From contig JAYJMM010000071.1 of assembly GCA_037349105.1 (NCBI GenBank), positions 744,001-808,000 on the forward strand: a stretch of DNA of 64,000 bases, given 5' to 3'. Positions 21,201 through 29,502 of the stretch are shown piece by piece. The DNA is from Limnomonas spitsbergensis (lineage: Eukaryota > Chlorophyta > Chlorophyceae > Chlamydomonadales). The position numbers and the translations under genes are program-made. Below the pieces are notes generated by a model. The model made no database searches. It was not told the origin of the DNA and saw only the letters and a list, made by a program, of their open reading frames with translations. How positions within the stretch are numbered: the stretch's first letter is position 1; the number at the start of each line of letters is the position of its first letter.

Positions 21201-24200
21201 CACCAGGGTCCCATCAGGGTTAAATCAGGGAACCATCAGGGTTTCATAGGCTCAGCTCACCGGGTCCACTTGTACTGCATCATCGCATACACCAGGTCAG
21301 TCCCCAGGGCTTCAATATTGCTACTCATGATCAGATTGCCGAGCGGAGACTCCGTCAGCATCTTGCTTGAGCTTGCCAAGAAGGGAAGGCCGCAGAAGCA
21401 TGCCACAACCGGACGCTCTTTTGCACGGTCCGCCGGCCGTCCTATATGGCCCTCCGTTTGGGGCTGAGGCTTGACAGGGACCTGGCCCGTGTCAATCCTC
21501 ACTTCCTCGTCTTGTGTTGGTTCAACCCGGGATCCATTCAGGTGCCGGCTCCACAGCTGGCTGGGGTTGCTCTCATGGTGACCCAACGTCAGCATGCCGC
21601 TTTCGCCGATGTTGGCGAACGCGACGTCCTCACCAACCTCCGGTGCAGACTTTTCGAGGCCGAGGGCCATGAGGAAGTCCGTCAACAGCCGCGGCATCTC
21701 TGTGGATAGTGGTCGCCAAGCCTGCATGCATGCATGCATGGACTTGTGCTGATGAGTGAGGCCCGAAGCCACTAACCGCGAGACATTTCCCCACTTCAAG
21801 GCGGTGGATGGTTGCGTTAGCTTTGTAAAACACTTTCCCTCATTCCAGTCACATATACAAATTACGATGACTAATGCCCAGATGTGCCCGTGTACCGATA
21901 GGTAGACCTCATGCCCCCCAAAATGGCTTCGATGCCTATATTCTCAGTAACAGGAGCTCCAGTAACAATCAAATAAGCTCTCAGGGCACTCAGTTGCATG
22001 ACCGCCGTACAATGCAGCCGCCGAAAGAATTAGGTCTCAGGGCGCCCACCTGCATGACCGCCGTACGATGCAGCGGCTCCCGACGCAGCTCCATGGCCAG
22101 CAGCATCTCTGCGGCCTTGTGGTGCCCGAGCGTGGCCGCCTCGTACAGCGCAGTAACTCCCCAGCGGTTGGTGGCCAGAGGGCCGAAGCAGGCGGTCTGG
22201 CTGGTGGACATGGTGACAGCCTGCAACAAAATGAAAAATATAAGATGCTTGCCATACTCATCACCAGGGGAAGGTTGTTTCCCTGCGTTGCTGTAAGTGC
22301 ATCTGGGCCCTGCTCAAAAGGCCGCGACTGAGGGGTATTGGTTACTCATCACCTATGGTAACGGCGTGGACGAGGGCTCAGCCCATGCCGCGTTGTTTCC
22401 TTAACCCTCACGCCCCTGCGGGGCGTAGTTTTCTTTCTTTCTTTCTTGATTTCTACTCATCACCAGCAGTACGACAGCAGCTCCTCTGCTGCACATCACT
22501 ATCCCCAGCCCCAGCAGGACGCAGGTCAGTGGGCGTGTGTTGTGCGACCATGGGGTCACGTCACCACTCGCACAACAATGCAGCAGATCAGCCAGAGCTC
22601 AAGGTGGCACATGATCCCCAGTATGACTAGGTGAAGTTCATGTCACAATAAAGAAAGGTTAGTACCGTACTCTGTCAAACTCCAGAGGGACAATTAAACA
22701 AGCAACAGTCCAGATATGGTATATTCCCGTTGTTTATTTATTTTCCTGTTTATTTATTTATCTGCTTATTTGAACAGTTTATTTAGTTTTATTTCACCTG
22801 TTTATTTTATTATTTTTTATTTAGTTTACCTGTTTGTTTATTTATTTTTACCTCTTTATTTGTTTGACCTTTTTACGGTATTTAGTTTTACCTGCATCAG
22901 CTCCATCCACTTGCACCTCGCTGCTGCATGCACGAGCGTGTCCCCTGACCCATCCGGCAACGGATAGTTGATGAGGCCGGGGAAGTCGCTGATCAGGTCC
23001 GTCAGGCCCTGGCTTGATATCAGGCCGCCGCGCTTCCATGCCGTCTGCACATCTTGCGGCATGGGCTGCGTGTAGCCCACGTTGACGCGGAGAAGGCGCC
23101 CGGACTCGGTGGCTGCCAGAACTTCAAAGAAACCCAGCGCTTCGTTCGTTTTAGGCGGCATGACAAGCCACTCCACCTTGTCATGGCTGTCGACCAGCTC
23201 CGTAAAACACAACGGGAGCGTTTTAAGCTTCCGGACGTTCCACAGCCGCAGGGTGCCGTCTCGACCCCCGGTTACGACAATGTCGTTGCTGATGAACCGA
23301 ATGGCTGTAGGCGTTTCAGTGTGCCGGGTGAACATGTGGATTTGCTTTCCGGTAGTGAAGCTCCATATACGAAGGGTGAGGTCCGAAGATACCGATGCCA
23401 GGATGCTGCCGTCAGGGCTCAGCTGCACGTGTCGCACCCACTCAGTGTGCCCCACATACGTCATCAATACCTGCACAGACAGGAGGTTCAGGGAAGATCA
23501 AAGGCGGTAGGGGACATGAAAATAAGACCGAACAAGTACGGCAGAAGAGAGCTGCCTGCTCATCAGGGAACATATGAGGGGGACGGAGGCTGAACGGCAC
23601 GCATGGGGGCCTGCAAGGGGGCCTGCATGGGGCTGCATGGCATGCATGGGGGCCTGCATGGGGCTGCATGGGGGCCTGTATTCGGCTGCATGGCATGCAT
23701 GGGGGGCTGCATTGGGCTGCATGACACGCATGGGGAGCTGCATGGGGCTGCATTGGGCTGAAAGGCACGCATGGGGGGCTGCATGGGGCTGCATGGGGGC
23801 CTGCATTGGGCTGCATGGCACGCATGGGGGGCCGCATGGGGCTGCATGGGGGCCTGCATTGGGCTGCATGGCACGCGTGGGGGGCTGCATGGGGCTGCAT
23901 GGGAGCCTGCATTGGGCTGCATGGCATGCATGGAGGGCTGCATGGCACGCACCTGGCCAGTTGCAACATCCCAGAGTTTGATTGTGTTGTCCTCTGCTGC
24001 TGAAATGATCTTTGAGTTTCCCAGGATGAATTCTGCGTGAAAAACGCCCGCAGTGTGCCCCCTGTAAATGCGTATCAGCTCGCCCGTATCGAAATTCCAC
24101 AGGATAATGAGGCCGTCATCTGATCCCGACAGAAGCAGCCTCTGTGGCTCAAGCGCGCTTGCCGGTGCGAAGTCCAGCGACATCACCCATCCTGTGTGGG

Positions 24201-27200
24201 TACCGGATATCGTCTGCGAGGTCAGGTGGGGAAGGTGTCTCTTTCCTGAGGTGAGCAAAATCGTGTGCCAAACAAAACAGAAGTGCTTATTGAAACAAAG
24301 AACAGATTTATATTTTCAGCCAGAGTGAGAAATTGTAGGGCAGGAAACAAAATAATTCACATTTGTAACCCGTAAGCGACCACCTGACAAGCAGGAACTT
24401 AGGGTTCATTGAATGGGTGGCACTCAGGGGATGACACGCCAGTGAACCATGACTACGGCCCCAAGCTGCATTATTTCCTTAACCTCCATGAACCAGAGGG
24501 GCGCAGTTTCTTTCTTCCTTTGGACCGTGGCTGGGAGGAAGGTGGCAAGTAAGGCGTGCATGGCAGTGGACGGCGGCGAGGATGGAGGAGTTCAGGATTG
24601 ATTACAGCGGCAAGTGGCATGGGGAGAGGGCAGAGGACACACCAGGAGGGAATATGGAGGGCACAGAGGCGCCCTGTATTAGCAGGGGTGAGGACAAGCT
24701 GCAGAGGGGAGGAGGGAGAGAAGAGGAGAGGTCTTGTGAGAGCTTGCTGCACCTGGCCTGAGGGTTTCATTGCCACATGGGAGGGATCGCATCAGTGTAT
24801 CTTCCCCAGCTCTAATGCCTCCCTGGGCGAGCTGCCCCGCGGCCACCGAAGACCCGATTGGTGACAAACCTTGACCAGCCAACAGACACAGGCCCAAGCG
24901 TATGGCTGCCCATGCATGGGGCTGCCGGCCCGAGGCCAGGAGGTAGCTGAAATGTAGCTGAAATGTAGCCGAGCCACGGGGGGGGGAACTGGATAGGATA
25001 CACTCAGTGCTAGGAAGCGGCTTCAAGGACCACACCTTGAGGCAGGGGGGAGGAAGGAGTGCAGACACAAACACAGTCTCCCTTATTTCTTGACGCAGCT
25101 ACGTGTCAGCTACAATCAGGCCTCTAGCCGGAGGTCCCAGGTGTGGCCAGCCCTACTGCTTGGGTCTGTGTCTACAAGACGGTCACAGTTTGGTCCCGAT
25201 GGGGCCATTTGGTGGCCCTGGGGCGGCCTGCCAACATGGGCCTCGCACGCCAAAAAACCCTGTTAAAAACAGCCTACAGGACGCAGAAACGCTGTAGGAT
25301 GGAGCTCACCCGCAACAAGTTGCCCGTCCCCATGTCGAAGACCTTGATGGTGGTGTCAATAGAGGCCGTTGCCACCAGCCCGATCAACGTGAAGTCGCCC
25401 CAAGGATCCCCGCCCTCGTTGTAGATGACACTGGCGTCAGGGGTGAAGATGTTGCAGTTGTTGCTCTTGTCATGTGCCTTGAGCCGCAACAGCTGTCTGT
25501 ATGTGTTGGCGTCAAACAGAATCAGGCTCCCTGTACATCAGGGTTCAGGGTTCAGGGTTTGCATAGCATCGTGAGTGAGAGCTTTGTCTATTTGATTCAA
25601 TCAGCACGATAGGTTGAATGGCTTTAAAACCTAAGGATGAACCATGAGAGGTTAATTACCCGGGATGGAGTGACCTGGGAGTGTGACCCACTAACCCCAA
25701 GGATGCCCTTTGAACCCCCCTGAACCCTTAGGTCTAGGAATATCACTTGGCTTAACTTGGAGACATGCCTGATGTCTGACGATTTCATGAGGGTCAGCAG
25801 GTTCAAACGTTATCAGGTTATTTCAGGGAGGTAGTTGCCAGACATGTGGAGGTTTCCCCTTAGGTTTCCCCTTAGGTTTCCCCTTAGGTTTCCCCTTAGG
25901 TTTCCCCTTAGGTTTCCCCTTAGGTTTCCCCTTAGGTTTCCCCTTAGGTTTCCCCTTAGGTTTCCCCTTAGGTTTCCCCTTAGGTTTCCCCTTAGGTTTC
26001 CCCTTAGGTTTCCCCTTAGGTTTCCCCTTAGGTTTCCCCTTAGGTTTCCCCTTAGGTCTCCCCTTAGGTTTCCCCTTAGGTTTCCCCTAAGGTTTCCCCT
26101 TAGGTTTCCCCTTAGGTTTCCCCTTAGGTTTCCCCTTAGGTTTCCCCTTAGGTTTCCCCTTAGGTTTCCCTTAGGTTTCCCCTTAGGTTTCCCCTTAGGT
26201 TTCCCCTTAGGTTTCCCCTTAGGTTTCCCCTTAGGGTTCCCCTTAGGTTTCCCCTTAGGTTTCCCCTTAGGTTTCCCCTTAGGTTTCCCCTTAGGTTTCC
26301 CCTAAGATTTCCCCTTAGGTTTCCCCTTAGGTTTCCCCTTAGGTTTCCCCTTAGGTTTCCCCTTAGGTTTCCCCTTAGGTTTCCCCTTAGGTTTCCCCTT
26401 AGGTTTCCCCTTAGGTTTCCCCTTAGGTTTCCCCTTAGGTTTCCCCTTAGGTTTCCCCTTAGGTTTCCCCTTAGGTTTCCCCTTAGGTTTCCCCTTAGGT
26501 TTCCCCTTAGGTTTCCCCTTAGGTTTCCCCTTAGGTTTCCCCTTAGGTTTCCCCTTAGGTTTCCCCTTAGGTTTCCCCTTAGGTTTCCCCTTAGGTCTCC
26601 CCTTAGGTTTCCCCTTAGGTTTCCCCTTAGGTTTCCCCTTAGGTTTCCCCTTAGGTTTCCCCTTAGGTTTCCCCTTAGGTTTCCCCTTAGGTTTCCCCTT
26701 AGGTTTCCCCTTAGGTCTCCCCTTAGGTTTCCCCTTAGGTTTCCCCTTAGGTTTCCCCTTAGGTTTCCCCTTAGGTTTCCCCTTAGGTTTCCCCTTAGGT
26801 TTCCCCTTAGGTCTCCCCTTAGGTTTCCCCTTAGGTTTCCCCTTAGGTTTCCCCTTAGGTTTCCCCTTGTTTCCCCTTAGGTCTCCCCTTAGGTTTCCCC
26901 TTAGGTCTCCCCTTAGGTTTCCCTTAGGTTTCCCCTTAGGTTTTCCCTTAGGTTTCCCCTTGTTTCCCCTTAGGTTTCCCCTTAGGTTTCCCCTTAGGTT
27001 TCCCCTTAGGTTTCCCCTTAGGTTTCCCCTTAGGTTTCCCCTTAGGTTTCCCCTTAGGTTTCCCCTTAGGTTTCCCCTTGTTTCCCCTTAGGTTTCCCCT
27101 TAGGTTTCCCCTTAGGTTTCCCCTTAGGTTTCCCCTTGTTTCCCCTTAGGTTTCCCCTTAGGTTTCCCCTTAGGTTTCCCCTTAGGTTTCCCCTTGTTTC

Positions 27201-28586
27201 CCCTAGGAAACGCCCCCTTTGGGGATGCAGTGGCATTGATGGGATTGTCCCATGTAGGAAAGCTGATGATTCCACACCAGGCGCTATCACTGTCGGTCTG
27301 CAAACTGAATTACCAGTCTCGTATGCACACACGCTCAGGATGCTGCCGTCCTTGGTGAACGAGAAGGAGTTTATGGACTCCCCGAGGGTGGGCAGCTCTT
27401 TGATGAGGAAATCGGGTTGCAGTCCCCACAGCCGGGAGGTCCCGTCCTTTGACGTCGAAACCACTTCAAGGCCCTGCAGACTCATGTCGGCGTGCCTGGG
27501 CCGGATGGTGACCCTTGCACCAGCTGTGAACTTTGTCGCCCCACAGTATCGCCGGGCGAAGTTGCACGAGGTGACGGCCTCGCAGTGGCCCTGGAAACGA
27601 GCCAGCTCGCAGCCGTGCGTGATCTCTATGACCAGCATGGTGCCAGTGGCACTGCCGATGACCAGAAGGCTGCCAGCAGTATCCAGCATACAACTCAGCT
27701 GCACTTGCGTCGAAACACGTACCTTAAGCAGCAGCTGCCCGGTCTGAAGACTCCACTTGTAGAGTATGCCCCGGTTCCCGATTACGATCACATACTGCTT
27801 TCCGGAGTGGATGGCGCAGGCGTCCACCCAGCCCGCATGCCCTTCCAACGTGAAGACCACCTCTCCCGTCAGGGCGGTCCACACAAAGACACTGGTCACC
27901 TCAGGCGCATCGTGCGCCGTGGTCACCACGAGCCGCTCCTGGCTGCTGTTCTCCTCGTCACACTCAGAGACCCTGCCACCCAGCACCTCCCCCTGGTGGT
28001 GGGTGAAGCACGCCACCTCGGTCCAGGAAGCGGCCGCTAGCCCTTCCAGCCGGTCTGCCACTTTTCCGCTGCCGCCGTCATCCTCTAACAGCCACGTTCG
28101 TGCTGTCGTGTCCAGAGATGTTGTCATGATGTAGGTCTTGCTCCTGACCTGGAAGGCCACACAGCTTGTGATGGCCGCGGTGTGGACCGCCCACGTGCAC
28201 ATACATGCCATGGTGGCCGGTGCGGCCTTGCCCCCCAGCCGCATTAACGCCGGCTCTGATGCTGAGTCGGAGGTTGGGATGCAGGTGGCAGGCCGTCGAG
28301 CTCCCCATCCTCGGGCCTCTGTCTGCAGTAAGTGGACCTGCCCTGATTTGTCCCCCACCAAGATTTTTCCGCTCGGAAGGAAACAGGAGGCTGTGCCTGA
28401 GGATCCACCTGGCAAGGCAGCTGAGGAGGCAATTAGGCGCCTCCTTTGCACATCCCAGAGGCACACCTCCCCGAGCTCGCTGCAGCTGATCAGCCTTTCA
28501 CCGTCAACATCATAGGCACCTGCCTGGAGGGGGCCAGTTTTGGAAGCTCCCAACAGTATGTGCATCCTGCGGTTGTTGGCAAGCAT
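18252..28586 (-). CDS. WD40-ankyrin-TRP ion channel fusion protein, eight exons
   Basis: Exons (minus): 28586-27314, 25530-25310, 24213-23953, 23470-22892, 22220-22050, 21697-21261, 19553-19308, 19087-18252. Junctions are GT-AG; total about 1,340 residues. Exons 1-4 hold about a dozen WD40 repeats (for example LISCSELGEVCLWDV, SGSDDGLIILWNFDTGEL, KIISAAEDNTIKLWDVATG, VVTGGRDGTLRLWNV). The end of exon 4 and exon 5 carry ankyrin-like helices (GDTLVHAAA; WGVTALYEAATLGHHKAAEM). Exon 7 has a first membrane helix (GVRFLFFCAAYLAASGLAL). Exon 8 has TRP-like S3-S6: S4-S5 linker MRGLKLAAAFESTG, pore SLLSLYFLVVGSSP, S6 ILFNLLIAIMSDTYAVV, then a C-terminal coiled coil. The role inferred is a cation channel with a large cytosolic scaffold. 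Exon 7 is one base too long for its flanking phases: the frame must shift near 19370-19385. The start is the first ATG after an in-frame TGA; a farther 5' exon is possible. Confidence 0.8.
19235..19262. repeat. Short telomere-like TAAACCC block in intron
   Basis: GGGTTCTAAACCCTAACCCTAAAT lies in the intron between channel-gene exons 7 and 8. It is two to three CCCTAAA-type heptamers, too short to call a true interstitial telomere. Confidence 0.6.
20111..21226. repeat. 28-bp minisatellite in channel-gene intron 6
   Basis: About 40 near-identical copies of a 28-bp unit (CCACCAGGGTCCCATCAGGG then TGTCAGGA/G). Variation is almost only A/G at the last base. It fills two thirds of the intron between exons 21697-21261 and 19553-19308, ending about 34 bp from donor 21260. 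All three plus frames are open because the unit has no stop; none is a credible protein. Confidence 0.97.
21981..22074. repeat. 56-bp duplication of ankyrin exon end with mutated donor
   Basis: TCAGGG...TGCATGACCGCCGTAC at 22037-22066 (true exon end and donor, minus strand) is repeated at 21981-22010 with a 56-bp offset. In the copy the donor CATGCAG|GTGGGC has become CATGCAACTGAG, so it should not splice. Confidence 0.8.
22293..22330 (+). repeat. Fragment of the dispersed CTCTGGGCCCTGCTCAAAA end motif
   Basis: GTGCATCTGGGCCCTGCTCAAAAGGCCGCG matches the core of the ~55-bp end motif found at the borders of the elements at 38-41 and 47.9-49.7 kb. It lies in intron 4 of the channel gene, with no partner visible nearby. 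Confidence 0.55.
22431..22450. repeat. TTTC microsatellite
   Basis: A short TTTC run (about five units) in intron 4 of the channel gene. Confidence 0.8.
22722..22885. repeat. TTTA-rich degenerate repeat in intron 4
   Basis: A low-complexity tract of GTTTATTTATT-type units. On the minus strand it is A-rich and starts directly after the donor at 22891, in contrast to the GC-rich surroundings. Confidence 0.8.
23580..23952. repeat. GCATGGGG-type minisatellite starting at a splice donor
   Basis: About seven units of roughly 50-56 bp, built from ~10-bp GGGGCTGCAT and GGGGCCTGCAT pieces with a CATGGCACGC junction. On the minus strand the first bases of the intron (GTGCGTGCCATGCAGCC after exon 24213-23953) are themselves a copy of the repeat junction, so the array begins at the 5' splice site. 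Confidence 0.9.
25850..27207. repeat. 12-bp minisatellite (TTAGGTTTCCCC) in channel-gene intron 1
   Basis: Over 110 copies of TTAGGTTTCCCC with rare TTAGGTCTCCCC, TAAGGTTTCCCC and short (TTGTTTCCCC) variants. Copies missing two bases shift the frame of the otherwise open RFPL-type reading frame. It occupies most of the intron 27313-25531 and ends about 106 bp from the donor. Confidence 0.97.
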
Positions 28587-29502
28587 TCAAGGAGGGCGGG
28601 AAAGGTATAACGTCTCTTATTCAGTATGTGACAGTGTGCCACTTCATTGTGTGCCAAGGGGTCACGTGCGTGAATCACACCCGGGTTCCTGTTCCGGTAA
28701 GCATGTGAGAGAGTGGGGTCATCAGGACATCGTGCCATACAGCATGCGCTGTATCATGACTATCACCACCAATTCACGACTCCATGCATCGATGCACAGC
28801 CTAGATACAGGTTGGCTGAGTGCAGGCAGCGCCCGACGGACCCTAGCCAGACGCATGACGCATGAAGATGTTGGGCAGGCCAGATTCATCAGCTGTAAGA
28901 GTGTAAGAAGTTAGATAATGCTCAAGGATTCAGTACCTTTATGCGGCAGTTCTGTTGCACCAGTCAGGCCAGCCGCACAGGATGGTCGCTTGCTGCTGAC
29001 TGAGTGAGTGATGCTGCCATTTGTGCACTGACAAAAGGGAACAGCCCTCTGGTGCGAATAAGCAGTGAGGACCAGACTATCAGAGAATCCAGGCGTCCTT
29101 AATCCTTATTAGGGCAGGTGCCAAGGGTATGTTTCCCGCGAAGCGCACGGGCATTAGTGAGTGAGTAATCGTTATGACCGATCGAAGGCAGCTTGCTTCA
29201 GGCCGCTTCAAGCACGTGTCGGCTGGCAACTTATCCCAAATTAATGCCAAGTACGTATATTTAACAGAGTAAATTTTGATATTTATGTTAGCAACTTATG
29301 AATGTAAGTGTACAACACACACACAAGAATATATGAAGGCACTCAAAAGCCGGACACGACAGCTGCAGGTTTCAGGTTCAGTTGTGAGAGCCCTCCTTGT
29401 CTTCCACCCCTTTGTCTTCCAACCAACTTGCACAGACATGGAGGTCCAATTTATATTCATCACAGATTCACAGTCACTCGTCAGTTGTCACCGATTGCTG
29501 AC
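28587..29502. other. Divergent intergenic region
   Basis: About 0.9 kb between the channel gene (minus) and the M32 carboxypeptidase gene (plus). No coding frame with support. Both promoters should be here, but I recognise no TATA or other defined element. TGTATTTAACAG-like AT-rich sequence occurs at 29255-29300. Confidence 0.5.

Noticed and set aside
20065..21467. 394- and 446-codon plus frames rich in SGPPGSHQGV-type repeats
   Set aside because: Artefact of the 28-bp array within an intron of the opposite-strand channel gene.
23442..24100. Minus frames with CHAAQC/MQPNAGPHAAP-type repeats
   Set aside because: Intron read-through of the channel exon 24213-23953 into the GCATGGGG array.
28490..28738. 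82-codon minus frame just upstream of the channel start
   Set aside because: Overlaps the channel exon in another frame, and no splice signal ties it to the WD40 frame.
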